Origin: Blasia pusilla
Lineage: Eukaryota > Marchantiophyta > Marchantiopsida > Blasiales
Length of the DNA: 64,000 nucleotides
Assembly (NCBI GenBank): GCA_050084515.1
Contig: CM114274.1
Coordinates: 24,118,001 to 24,182,000, forward strand
Direction: 5' to 3'
Part shown: in pieces, positions 38,761-50,505 of the stretch
How the letters are laid out: each line of letters begins with the position of its first letter
Numbering within the stretch: position 1 is the stretch's first letter
The notes under the pieces: generated by a model
What the model was told of the DNA's origin: nothing
The model's database searches: none
What the model saw: the letters and a program-made list of their open reading frames with translations, nothing else
Made by a program: the position numbers and the translations under genes

Positions 38761-39099
38761 ATCATCATTAACCTCCTAAGGCTATCCTTAGGTCTTCTCA
38801 AAGGCGCCTTATGGATATTGGTTGATCCATCCTAAAAGACGTGATAATGTTTTTACAACTTGCCGCCCCATATCCATCGAAAAACTTGGTAGCGCTTCTA
38901 TACGTCGCTCTTCCATAAAAGCTCATGACTTGTAAAAATACAAGAAACATAGCCCTTATATTGATTTTGGGAGCCCTTCCATGATAAATTTTCTTTCACA
39001 CTTAATTTTCTACCAAAATTTTGGTAATATTTCCAGGCGCAATGTTATTGCATGGGAATTCTTCCACAAAATAATCAAGATGGTACTCTTGTGAGAATC

Positions 39100-39450
39100 C
39101 TTATGAGTTGCTTAATAGGGAATACCGTCCCCAATTTGCAAAATTAGTGAAAACTAGCAAGCTCTCGCTCTAAAGTTATATCATCATAGAGATCAATCAT
39201 TCTTTCTTTGTAAAGTAGGAAATTATGTCTAGAACACAAAGCTCTCTCTCTCTCTCTCTCTCTCTCCATGGTGAGATGTGGATAGCTTCCTTGACCATAA
39301 ACTTACCATAATGGATCAAGGGTCAATTATTAAAGTGGAAAGATAACTATCCATAAATAGGGAAGTTAAATGAAAGAGTTTCTCAAATAGGTTCTAAATG
39401 CCCCAAACCAAGGGGAAACCTATACTTCCAGATTATCCGACCCCTAAATA
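39100..39450. mobile_element. Dispersed repeat family, copy 3 (partial), with short (CT)n
   Basis: A (CT)13 run at 39,242-39,268 is followed by CCATGG and a GGATCAAGGGTCAATTATTA block that corresponds to GGGTCAAGAGCCATTTTCCA in copy 1 and GATCAAGGGCCACTTTCCAT in copy 2. The same microsatellite has thus expanded differently in different copies. Confidence 0.4.
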
Positions 39451-40030
39451 GATCATCCTCTATTTATTGGGCTTGATCTAATTTCTCCCCCAAAGCCCCG
39501 CATGCACACTCTTCGTTCTCTTCCATACATGACCATGAAGAAGATATTCTAAAAGAAGATGAGATGTCTTGTCTTTCATGGAGTTGGGATTATATAAAAA
39601 ATTAGCAGAGATTAAAATGTGAAAAGTACTAAAAATTCAAGTTGTTAGTGAAGTGCCATTAGATTTTATAAACATTCTTTATGGTAGATATTATTTGAGA
39701 AGGTGCCTTTTCCCACGTCATTTTCTTGACCTTTTTCAATCATCGCTTGGCCAACATCCAATTTGACCACCCTTTGGTAAGAATCCTCATCTCCCCAAGA
39801 GACCTCCCCCTTTAGAAAACAAAAATCTGAAGCGCAAGGCCGCCCATGATGGAGTTATCATTATCATCCCAAGCAGAGAATTCCGACCAAGACACGGAAA
39901 TATGAAGGGACATTTTTTATCCCTTCTTCATTTCAAATGATCGTAGGAAAAGCGAAAGCCATTCATTCCGATGCCGACGATACCGAAAGTCGGTGTCCTT
40001 TTGGAGATATCTGGGGCAGGATATATTCAT
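39451..40030. other. Gene-free transition into a GC-rich island
   Basis: No supported gene. Composition rises from A+T-rich to GC-rich between 39,800 and 40,050. Confidence 0.4.
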
Positions 40031-40237
40031 CCATCTCTGGGTGTTAGGTGACCGGCGCACCTGAGGTTGCTACTTCATTGTTTGTAATCAGTACCGCTCC
40101 CTGCGACAGTGTTGGTCGACACGTGAGTTCGGCCGAGACGAGCCGAGAAAGGCAGGCCCGACGTCTCAGGCTCACCGGTACGAGTGGTGTGATGCAAAAT
40201 CGTCGCGCGCCAGAGGGGGCGAGTTCGCCGAGCGTCG

Positions 40238-40307
40238 CTACGGAGGAAAGGACGGAGGAAGGAATTCCTTAATTCCCTCCTCCGTCCGTCCGTCCGTTCC
40301 TCCGTAG
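40238..40307. repeat. Imperfect 70-base palindrome built of CCGT/ACGG units
   Basis: CTACGGAGGAAAGGACGGAG at 40,238 pairs with CTCCGTCC...GTTCCTCCGTAG ending at 40,307, around a GGAATTCCTTAATTCC centre. The ends (CTACGGAGGAA / TTCCTCCGTAG, 11 bases) are perfect. The inner part pairs with unequal numbers of tetranucleotide units. Confidence 0.8.
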
Positions 40308-40930
40308 GTAGGAAGGAAGGGAGAATGAATCCGTCGTTTCTTTCGTCGGGATTTCCCATCGGTGACCTCATCGCTTCCGCCCCGGGACACTGCGATCCGC
40401 GATTCCGGGAGACGAACGCACGCGCTTACACACAGACGAGTAGTGATTGGGGAAGTGGTACGTAGGCGTCCGTATGCCGGCCGGCCATATGTGGCCTGAG
40501 AAGTTAGAACACCACTACAGTACAGTAGCAGCTCCAACTACTCGCCCCCTATAATACACTAGGGGAAAGAGAGAAATCTATCCATCTCCCTTCCTTATTC
40601 ATCCGTCCGTCTACCTGAGCACACCACTGCTCTGCAGCATCTGCATCTGCATGACGATTGGACGATCCGACGGACGGCCTTGAACGGCGCATGCCGGGGG
40701 CGGTTTCTGTACCCTAAAACTCCTACGAGTTCTCAGGGCCCCCCCACTGAAGAACTGAAGAACGAGGATCGGGATCGGTATCTCCCGGTCCGATCCCGCG
40801 GCTCCGCTGATTCGCTGAATGAACGAAGAGCATCTCGGCTGTTATCCACCGTACCGTGGGCCCCTCTAAACGTTAAGGGTCGCATGCAGCCGGACCGTTA
40901 ACAGTTAGAGATGTTCAACTTTCCCGGTCA

Positions 40931-41013
40931 ATTGGTGCATAAGGGATTGGATTTCTACTTTAAATACCACGGTACGGTATTTAAAGTAGAAATCCAATCC
41001 CTTATGCACCAAT
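40931..41013. repeat. Perfect 38-bp inverted repeat with 7-base loop
   Basis: The left arm 40,931-40,968 (ATTGGTGCATAAGGGATTGG ... TTTAAATACC) is the exact reverse complement of 40,976-41,013, around the loop ACGGTAC. Outside the arms AACTTTCCC (40,917-40,925) and GGGAAAGTT (41,017-41,025) also pair after a small internal loop, so the whole foldback spans about 109 bases. Perfect pairing suggests recent formation, a hairpin small-RNA source or a foldback element. Confidence 0.95.
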
Positions 41014-41150
41014 AAGGGAAAGTTACGATACGGTGAAGTCACGGGAACTGCCACCTGGAATCCAGAATTACACTCTGGAGATTCTAATTTTCGTTTTCGT
41101 TTCGGCTTTGTTAAGTCAAGTGGATTAGACGCGCCATAAAGAAGCCACGA

Positions 41151-41790
41151 CCAGAGCAGGAATTAGGATGAGTAACTGAATAATTAAAAGAATAATTCGA
41201 GATTTCATTTATTGTGAAGCAGATACGTAATTTTTTCTCACGCGAGCGAGGTTTCATTAATTGTTAATCAGGTACGTAATTTTCTTGCATAATCGGGATT
41301 TAAATTGATAATGAATACGTTTTATTACCACATCCTGTATTATTTTCCCCGAAAGTGAAATTACGAGTGAAATAAGTTCATAACAAAACTAATCGTACAT
41401 CGTATGGATGCCAACTAGTGAAGAATAAATAAATAAATATAAATAAGTAGAAAAAGGATAAAAAACCATCACGATAAAAACCTAAAAAATAGGGCCTAGG
41501 AGAAAGAAGAGGGCCTTCCCCATGACAATATCAGTAACACTTAAAAAACTAATACTTTTGATTTTGACTGAAATCCGTTGTTATCATTGACCAATAAGAG
41601 CCCAAAGAGTACAAGTGTAGTTAGAAACTCACATAATGATACGCTACAGGTAACCCATCCTCTTCTAAGACGTGTGTGAATGTGGACATTAAAACATTCG
41701 GTACTGGGACAGTGAGTGTCGAGTTTGTCCTTGCGCCTCACACATATGGAGGTACTGTAGTAGGCCGGCCGGGCCTTTGACCTGGGGTTC
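41151..41790. other. A+T-rich spacer before the S-acyltransferase gene
   Basis: No supported gene. Two similar phrases, CAGATACGTAATTTTTTCTC (41,220) and CAGGTACGTAATTTTCTTGC (41,268), make a short imperfect direct repeat of about 50-base period. The rest is A+T-rich. Confidence 0.45.
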
Positions 41791-42570
41791 GGACGGATGG
41801 GAAAGCAGAAGACGTTGGCGGAAGCTGTGACAGTGAGTGGACGGACTCTCGCTTGCTTGCCTCTTCTTTTCCTCGTGACAAAAGCGCACAGTTTTCTCTA
41901 CCTCGCCTCTCGCCCCTCAGTGCGTTCGCTTTTCGTTGTTGTGCTCGGGCGTCTCCTCGCCGGGTGGGGCATCGGAGTAATTTCGGGGCAGCCGCCTTTT
42001 CATTCCCGCTCTATGTCGCTGCACTGTTACGCGGGGCGGTTTATTTGGGAGGTCCGGTTGTGGGAGGCTTTTTGTGATGGCTCTCTCACCATCTCCCAGC
42101 GCTTGGAGTTCCGATCCGTATGGGGGTCGCGGGAGTGATTGTTTGTGAGGCGCACTAATTTCGAGAGGGGGAAGTGTTGCGAGTGTTGAAGGCGGACAGT
42201 GATTTCGTCGTGGACGCGGAATGGGGGTGTAGTAGTACGAGAGGGGAACTGAATTGGCCGGCAGTTGTAGGAGTTGCGGCAGTGGAGCACGCACTCCTGA
42301 GTTTTAGGATTGGTGAGCGTTGGAGCTAGCGCTGGATGGTGTTGCAATGGTGCTCTCGCGGCGATGGCTGCGGTTGGTGTGCTGAGTGGAGACGGAGGGT
42401 GACCGCGAAAGAGGAGATGCGAGGTGCTGGTGTTTAGAAGGGGAGATGGCCGTTCCATCTGGAACCGAGCATTTCCTGGTATGTGAGACAGGGTAAGGGG
42501 GAGAACAGAGCGCAGGATCTACGAATGCAGAAGGTGCAGCACAGGCGTGCGTCTACAGCACGCCGTAGAG
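41791..42570 (+). promoter_or_regulatory. Probable promoter and 5' leader of the S-acyltransferase gene
   Basis: This GC-richer, pyrimidine-studded stretch lies directly upstream of the ATG at 42,571. Pyrimidine runs such as CTTGCCTCTTCTTTTCCTCG (about 41,858-41,877) are typical of plant leaders. Upstream ATGs exist, including one at 41,797 that opens 113 codons. Whether they lie in the transcript cannot be seen. The transcription start is not determinable. Confidence 0.4.
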
Positions 42571-45500
42571 ATGGTGCGGCGCCATGGTTGGCAGCTTCCG
42601 GCCCACACTTTCCAGGTCGGTTTGCTATTATGGCTCGCATAATTTCCTAGCAGGATACGAGGTGGATTTTGCTGGTCCGATCTAGCCCTATGTATCTCGC
42701 AGTCTGTCAAATCTGACATTCCTCTACACACTACCCGATCCATGCCGTTCCATCCGCTCTCCTGGCAGTTCCTCATACTTCCGCAGAGGTAGGATTGGAT
42801 TAGGGATTTTAGGAACTGCTCCTTCTGTAGTGATTCTTCAGACACCCCTAAGCAAGCCGTCCGGGAATTACCTCCTGCGGGATTCTAGTTTCGTAGAGGG
42901 TGAGTTTTCAAGCTGCTTATTCTTATTACTTCTCCGAAGTCACCAACATACATTGAGTTCTCTGTCGCTTCACCATCGCAAGAATTGTTCAATGGTCGTA
43001 CTTTGGCCTTCCTTGAATCGCAGCGCACTCTGCCTTCTGTCGTTTATTATTCGTTCCCGGTCGAGAGGATGTTAAACTTGATTTCCAAAAATCTAACTAG
43101 AGAAGCTGCTCCTCGTTGGTTCCCTCAGTCAGTCGGTTGTGCGTAGAATTATCACCGGGCGGATCAGCACGGATAATTACATCTGTGGTGGAAAATGCCC
43201 CAACACAGATTTCGTGCAGTGAGTGGTCTTCAGTAGACGCAGTTCACGAAGTCCTGCGTGGCTAATTACACCCCATGGAAGACCGCCCCAATGCTTGACT
43301 TTTTCCTCCCCAGCACCTAAAGTTGTGAAAGGAATGATGGTGGCAGCTAGTTGGAGTAGTTTCATCCGACTCCGGTGTTCAGTGAGTTGGGGTAATTCCA
43401 TTTCGAGCTGCCGTGTTCAACCGACATCATTCAACGGGACGTGGGATTGGGCAGAGACAAGTGAAGCGCATCGTGGTTATAAGGAAGATATGGTGGAAGA
43501 AATTATGATTCGGGATTAGTAAGACTGGAATCGTGGATGGCAACGGCGTTGATGGCACCCTAACTTTATGGTTTCCAGCTTCCGTCAGTCTCCAAGTTGG
43601 AAAATTTCGACCACTCGAATGTCGAGTCTGGTGTCAGAATTCCTTCTTCTATGATGGGCTCTTCAGAGTCGTTGGAATGCGATCTGGCGGAACTATGCAC
43701 ACCTGGAAACTCTCATTGTCAGCTGTCTTTACAGTCTTTTGGAAGACTCGTGATGCAATCAACTCTTCATTTAGGGAAATTGCGACTAGTTATAGACTAC
43801 TCATGAACGCAGATCCCTGCGAGAACCCGCTGAAATTTGTAGTTCTGCTTCAGGCAGTTGTTGGTTATCAGGGCAAGCCCTGTTTTGCAGATTCCAACCA
43901 CTGCCTCATGCAAGATGCTGAAGATGTTTTGGAATGTCTTTCCGTGAAATTATTCCGGAGCTCTAATTCGATTATGTTGGGTTCAGGTGGTGGCCATCAC
44001 AGTGTTCTTCCTCCTGGCAGTGGCATTCTATGTTTTTCTGGCCCCATTTCTATGGTTTCACGCTCTCGAATACGCAGCATTGGCACTGTATTCACCTCTG
44101 GTATGTGTACGAGATCGAGCCCTTTGTTTCTCATACTTCAAAATTTTCGTCAGTTTTGACATTGACCCTTCTCGTCGTCCTGCCTTGCCAGGCTTTTGGG
44201 GTGTTCCTTCTTTACATTCGCTCCTCTGCGATCGACCCAGCTGACCCCGGCGTATTTGCTAGCCAACCCTTATCGAAGCATACTAGGAAAGGTTCCTTCT
44301 CTGAAGCTTCAGTCGGCTTGGCCCCTTCGGAGCAAGTGCGCCCTCTGTCCCCAGGGTTGTCGACACCTTCCAGGAGTTCGTCAGTAATGCCGTCTGATAC
44401 TCACTTCGAACGGAAGACACCGTACGCCGAGCAACCACGAGTAGGATGGCGAAAAAGGAAAAGTCACCTCTCATTCTCGGCACTCTGCTGCCTGTTTTGT
44501 GGGTGGATCGTGAAAGATGATAGCTGTAAAGATGACTTCAAGCTGCAGCAGCCCGTGGCGGAAGAGGACGTCTTGTTTTGCACCTTGTGCCATGCGGAGG
44601 TGAGCTACCACTATGTGGGTGTGTTCTTGCGATGGCAGGTTTCCTTGTGTCACTCTTGTCGCACCCGTGCGGAGTCGGTTTGCTGAGATTAACAAGCTCG
44701 CTGGATGCGGGACCCTAGCACGCAATGAGCTTCTCTCCTGCGGAGATATTTCATTTGATTTGTAGTGAAGATACTGGCTATCAATGGTATTTTGACTTCG
44801 AAGTGGAGTCCCAAGTAGTCTACTCAGGTCTCTGACGGCGGTGTAAAATTGCAGGTCCGTAAGTTCAGCAAGCATTGTAGGAGTTGCGATAAGTGTGTCG
44901 ACGGATTCGATCACCATTGTCGGGTAAGGAGAAGCCTCTGTCAGAATCACCAAGAAGATACGGGCTAGGTCGGACAAGGCGTTTCAGACCACTGGTAACG
45001 AGTTGAATTCGATTTCTGAGGCTGCGTTCTGTGTGCAGTGGCTTAACAATTGCGTCGGGAGAAAGAACTACAACACTTTCGTTGCCCTCATGGCGACGAG
45101 CCTGTCACTGGTAGGCTTCTCGTCACTCTCATGATCGCACCGCTCTTTCCTCTTCTGACTGCCTGGGAACGTTCTGCAGTTAATTTCAGGCCTTCAGAAG
45201 CTGAAGCCTGAAAATTTTAAGACCTAACCCTCATCTTTCCCTGCAGCTTGTTTTGGAGTGGGCAATCGGAATAGCTATTCTAGTGCGTTGTTTCGTGGAC
45301 AAGAAGGGTATCGAGCATCAGATTATCGACAAGCTTGGAAATGGGTTTTCTAGGGCTCCATTCGCCACAGTTGTGGTACGGCCTCATCTCTCAGTGTGCG
45401 TCAGTGCTCGTTGATTACGGCCTGTCCCCGCCATGTTGTGTCACCCTGCACTTGCTTCTATGACATGAGCTCGTCATCCTCTGAGTGGAGGATTGTCTTA

Positions 45501-48009
45501 GTCTCTCCCAAATTTTCTAGATGTGTTGTGGTGCAAGCCCTCGGGCATTAAGATATATCTACCATCGTTGTATGCCTACTAGGTCTCGGGCTATGATTAT
45601 GATTTTGGGCCTTGATTTTTCGTCAGTGTGTGGAATGACCACTACTGAGGAAAAGGCATTGGCATGGTGGCATGCTATGAACCGGGGGCAATGCCGATGT
45701 ACCGGACACTGCCAGCATTTGTACCGTGGAGTAGGGCAAAGGCAGCCTCGGCGGGCCTTGTGGATAGATACTCTCTGCAATCATCGATGGAAGATGGGGA
45801 TCTAAAGAAAGTGTGTGTACTGATGGACCAAGTATCTGTTCTGAGGGCTGACGGCGTTTTCGTTTGTCACCGTAGGCCATATGCACCCTGGTGTCTTTGC
45901 TTGCTTCCATACCGCTTGGAGAGCTTTTTTTTTTCCACCTGATCTTGATCAGGAAGGTAAGCATCCATGAGCTTGATTCTCGTAGCACAGTTTGGTGCAG
46001 ACGTCGTACAGTTGAGCTAGCCTTTCCTTTTATGTGGGTTAGGCCTGTACTCCATGAGGCCTCCCCGAAAGCCAGCGTTGTTGCTATACAAATAATTACG
46101 CTGACATCTCAAACATCTGCCTGTGTTATTTTAGTCCATGGGCCTTATCAAGCACTGATGTTTCTTCCGAGGGCATTATCCAAATAATATCTGCAACCCA
46201 GAGTGAGTCGTGGTTCGATCGAGTAAGTGTAACGTATACCTTCTCGTGTGGAACGCAGGGAATTACAACGTACGAGTATGTGGTGGCCATGAGAGCGCAG
46301 AATGAGCCTCTCGGATTTTCTGTAGAAGGAGACACCCGTAGCATTCCAACGTCACCCTCTAGTTCGACCGCCACAGGATTGAGTGGGTCTAGCTCTCTAG
46401 GCCTTCAGTACAATCGTGGAGCTTGGTGTACGCCACCGAGAGTGTTCGTCGAACACCAGGTACGCCCGATTCCCCGAGAAGTTGTTGCTGTGATTCCCCT
46501 GCAATTAAATCGTGCTGCTCTGTACCACTGTACGATAGCACTTGGGATGTTCTGATACTGTACGATAGGCCAGGGCTGTCCGAGCGAAGATTGTGGGCGG
46601 AGTGGGAGCTTATCATTGTCTGAAATGCCCAATACTCCGCAATGCAACCGACCAACCAACTCAAAGCGTCGTGTGTGATGTAGGATGAAGTCGTGCCACA
46701 TTTGGGCCCTGGACGAGTTCCCTCTACAATCGATCCCGACGCGGGGGCTCCGAGTGGCCGACACAAAAAAGGGACAGTCAGAATTAGTGCCTGGAAACTG
46801 GCGAAGCTCAATGCCGATGATGCAACTAGAGCCGCTACCAAGGCCCGGGAGAATTCGTCCATCTTACGGCAGTTGGGTCCCCGAGATTTCGGCTTGGAGG
46901 GCGAGTACACTTCGAGCAGCAACATGAGTAGCAGAAGTAGCATGAGTGCCGACTATTTGAACAGCAAACGGAGAATGAGAGACGATTCCTCGCTGGGATC
47001 GGTGAAAGCCGAGCTGCCTCCGATTCGCACCAGTCGAGACGATTCAAGTATCCAGTATGATCCTCCCGGCGGCGGACCCCGGAGCAGAAGTAGCTACAGC
47101 AGCCCGAGCCACACCTTGACAGATTCTACATCCTTGAGCCCACTACCAGCAGAGCGTAGATTCGGAGCTTCTTCCTCAACCTCCGGGCTGCGTTTCTCCG
47201 CCCCCAGCGCCAGAACTTCAGAAGACGCCATGGCCCCAGCCGTGGTCGCCGGCGCGTCTCACGCCAGGAACCACGCAGCTGCCCTCTCACACTCGTCTGC
47301 CGATCTCTCCCGAGTTTGGAGCGGCCCAGCGGCGTCCAGCGATGGCTACGAAGCTTCCAGCGGCGAGAGCGCAGACGACGGAGGAGCGCTTCCACGCATC
47401 AACCAGTTTCCATCCAGGGGACGAGTTCTCCCCGATCATGTCACTCTGTCTGTGAAGGAAGGCAAACGCGCCGCCCTCTATTGGGATCGATCATCGGGAA
47501 GGTACTTCCCCCCGCAACAAGCAGCAGCAGCAGCAGGAGCCAGAACCGAATCGGGTGACTACACCGGCACCAGCAGCGCATCCGCCTACACCCAGAGCAG
47601 CCGACGGCCCTGGCCCGAGCCTTCCGCATCGCCTTCCTCCCTCTCCGCTCTCTCCGACGATCGCCTGTCCTCCGAATTCGCTGTGGGCCGCGTCTCCCCC
47701 TCCCAAACCAGCGCGTCGAATCCCGAAGCCTCTCCCAGCGTCCCGAGCTCATCCCTCGTGCCGGACAACCTTGTGTACAGCGAAACTTCCATTTTCTTCG
47801 GGGGCCCCATCGCCGAACCTCCCGTGATCACTAAGGAGTTGACGCACAGCGTTCCCCCGAAACCCCCTACTGATCCCAAATCCATTCCCAAGCCCTTGCT
47901 GCCTCCAGAAAGTAGGCACCCTCGATCCACGGTGCGCTCGCAATCACCGATTTTCGCCCCACGAGCTATGCTGTCGTTCTCCCCATTAGGTCCGGGGACT
48001 TCATCGTAG
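42571..48009 (+). CDS. DHHC protein S-acyltransferase, PAT21/PAT22 type (nine exons)
   Basis: The enzyme transfers palmitate from acyl-CoA to protein cysteines at an endomembrane or plasma membrane. Exons are 42571-42615, 43987-44100, 44192-44599, 44855-44923, 45039-45110, 45247-45375, 45876-45956, 46259-46459 and 46684-48009. All junctions are phase 0 and give 814 residues. The 15-residue first exon, [15 protein letters not shown], fits the conserved start of this subgroup and lies 1371 bases upstream of exon 2. TM1 spans about 16-38 ([20 protein letters not shown]), TM2 about 50-63, then DPADPG (68-73). The Cys-rich domain runs 183-217, with DHHC at 208-211 (C211 acyl acceptor), followed by [13 protein letters not shown]3 is about 228-250 and TM4 about 280-304. 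TTYE (309-312) is the TTxE motif. [11 protein letters not shown] (about 359-369) and [20 protein letters not shown] are subgroup marks. The Ser/Pro-rich tail of about 400 residues is longer than in Arabidopsis PAT22. Confidence 0.93.
42616..43986 (+). other. Intron 1 of the S-acyltransferase gene
   Basis: A 1371-base intron with GTCGGT donor and GTTCAG acceptor, by far the longest in the gene. A 208-codon frame (43,533-44,159) runs through it into exon 2 in the wrong phase. It has no domain and I read it as chance. Long first introns of plant genes often hold regulatory elements. None is identifiable here. Confidence 0.75.
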
Positions 48010-50505
48010 GCTCTCTCCGCCGCAAGCGCCTGGGAACTCCTGGCGCGCGTCTCCTGTCGCGTGTGATGTTTCCGGCGCCATCGCCAGGCACGTACCAATT
48101 TCTTGCGGTCTTTCGGAGTGTTGAAGCTCGCGTCCGAAGAGAGAGAGAGAGAGAGAGGAGATCAGGTGCGTGGGCTTCATCATGGCGCGGTGGCGATTCG
48201 TGCTGTTGAACATCGTGCGTCCAGGAACGCCACATCCGAAGGTCAGGTTCGCTCTCGGGCTGGCAGTAATTGGACTGGAGGTCGTGGGAGTTTCACGGAA
48301 GGGGTAGGGGAGCTGAGGCTCAAGGGAGGAGAACATTACGAGCTGTGTCCGGGAGGGAAGAGCAACGTTTGAAGGCTGCAATCTGTGGACCACTGGCCTG
48401 ATGCGCAATGGTCGTCGACACCATGCATTCTGGAGGTACCCGAATGGTCATGCAATCCTATTGTGTTCTATGTAATCTACGCCCATCTGCAATTTGTACC
48501 ATCCTCCATGCTATCGTCTTTTATTAAGTTCTTTGCAATCACCGCCTATCTGCAGTGACAGCTTCAAGATTTCGCTCCCTCGCTGACGCTAGGCGCGCCT
48601 TGCAGGTGGTCAGCTTCACCTTCAACTCCTTGGCAAATCCGCCATATTTGTGAAAATTGACTGGTAGCTTCATCTGACAGGAGCTGCCCCGAAAAAATCT
48701 TCTGAATTAAGTGTGGAACTGGTTGCGTGCAACATACGCAAATGAAACCTTCTGATCTGCAGCTTTTGAACTAAGTATATTGGAAGGGAAAAGTGTGAAG
48801 TTGTTGGAATGATTGCTACATCGTTGAAAAGTAGACAAATCCAGCGAATGAATGTTAGCTTGAGCAGTCTCACATGTGATGTACTCGAATCTCTTAACCC
48901 AATCTGCCACCCGAGATTTTCATAGACAAACAATAATAGCTACGACGAAATTTCCTGACGATAATCAGCGCAGCGTCAGTCTACCCACTGGTACAATGAG
49001 TAGTGAATGATGTCCAACATTTCCATGTTCGTTGCAATTAATACAATTGGAAAAATTGCCCAAATACTGCCATATTTTGTATGTGGCATGACATGAAACT
49101 TCATACAAACGTCACTATATTTCCGAAAAATAATTTTTCGTAAAGAAAATTGTTCAGAATATCTCTGTAAACAACCACTACTGTTTGTAGCCTTCTAGCG
49201 AGAAATAACGATAATCATCCACAAATATGCATCAATAAAACAGATTCACCTTTTTTTTTCTAAGCAACCCATGAAAAATAAATTCCTCAAACTTACTTTT
49301 TAAATATATCAATCATTTTACCCAGCAAACAAGCATGCCAAAATGTTTTTGAATACTTTGAAAATTTGTCTAAACTAAAACGATACACCAATCGAAACGA
49401 GTATAATAAGAGGAAAAATAAATTTGAATACGAAACACGTGTTGGAAAATAAGTCAGAAAATGAAAAGAGAATTGCTCGACTAAAATTCTAACAAAACCT
49501 CGAACATTAAATAGCATCTGCCAAATAAAATAAAACATAATAAGCAAAAAGCCTCATCCACACTATTTTATCAATGTATCTCAACAACTCCGCCCAATTT
49601 AATTTAAATCCGTGTGACAAATAGAATAATCGTCTACCAATTTATCTACTTTACAAAATTACTAAACTCCAAATCACCTTCGAAACCGTGGAAACCGCAA
49701 ATCTATACCGTGAGAACTATGAAATCCACTACGATTTGTACACAATCGGGAAAATAAGTACTCAACAGAATAACATCCCTGTTGTGCTCTTGCATTGAAA
49801 AAATGAAACCACTATCCCTTTCATGATTGAAAGAACTAGTTGAGAAATGAAACTAATAGAAAGGTCATCAGCCTCCATGAACAATACCACTTCCCTTGGA
49901 TTCCCTGGGGAACGATCCCAGTGTCATCTCAGATTCATTAGAGCTGTATAATATGTCCATCTGTCCACTCATTCGTTGAGAATGAAGCAGAGTTTCTAAA
50001 CTGCACAACTGTCATCCACACAATACTCAGGCCATTGAATCTTTCACAAGGTTCTCACATCTAGCAGCAAGTGATCATGGTCTTATGATCCTGGCATCAT
50101 AAAAAGAGACACAATGAGGAGTGCCGTATCCTTACATAAGAACCTGGGGGGTCTCATTTGGTATGACCATTCCAAAAGGTAGAAAACTCAAGTGACTCCT
50201 ACTGGACAAAACTCAAAATTTGTGATGTGCAAAACTGAAAATGATTTTCAGCAAACTCTCCTGTACAGTATCTAATGGCAAAAACCGCAAATTGTATTCC
50301 CACGCCATCCAACTTCTATCCTGTTCACTGTTCAGTGACCATCTGGTGAGCATGCTCTTGTCTCAATTTCAGACATTATACAACGTGGTCAATATCAAGG
50401 GACTACCATCTCTGTTAAAATTGTGAGCAATTGATCCACCTTTCCTACAAGATTTTGGCTTGTATTAGAAGAAACCCGCGCTAAGCAAAACTCGTACTTG
50501 GAACT
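48010..50505. other. Intergenic region between two convergent genes
   Basis: 48,010 to about 48,600 is probably the 3' UTR of the S-acyltransferase gene. 49,000-49,800 is strongly A+T-rich with many poly-A/T runs. 49,800-50,500 has ordinary composition and may hold the 3' UTR of the glycosyltransferase gene. No coding region is supported. Confidence 0.5.
48137..48157. repeat. (AG)n microsatellite in the 3' region of the S-acyltransferase gene
   Basis: About ten AG units, 130 bases past the stop codon, probably in the 3' UTR. Confidence 0.85.

Larger units (their letters stand above)
40031..41150. other. GC-rich island with two inverted repeats, no recognised gene
   Basis: GC-rich from 40,050 to about 40,910. 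Frames of about 70 to 100 codons overlap on both strands and show no domain. CCGT/CGGA runs occur at 40,282-40,300, 40,601-40,610 and 40,668-40,678. The two inverted repeats are listed separately. Confidence 0.4.

Noticed and set aside
43533-44159. 208-codon plus frame in and after intron 1 of the S-acyltransferase gene
   Set aside because: It reads exon 2 in the wrong phase, and its intron part has no domain. The in-phase exon model explains the locus.
47126-48098. Long minus-strand frames (up to 170 codons) opposite the S-acyltransferase tail exon
   Set aside because: They are antisense frames over GC-rich Ser/Pro codons. The sense strand continues a known protein.
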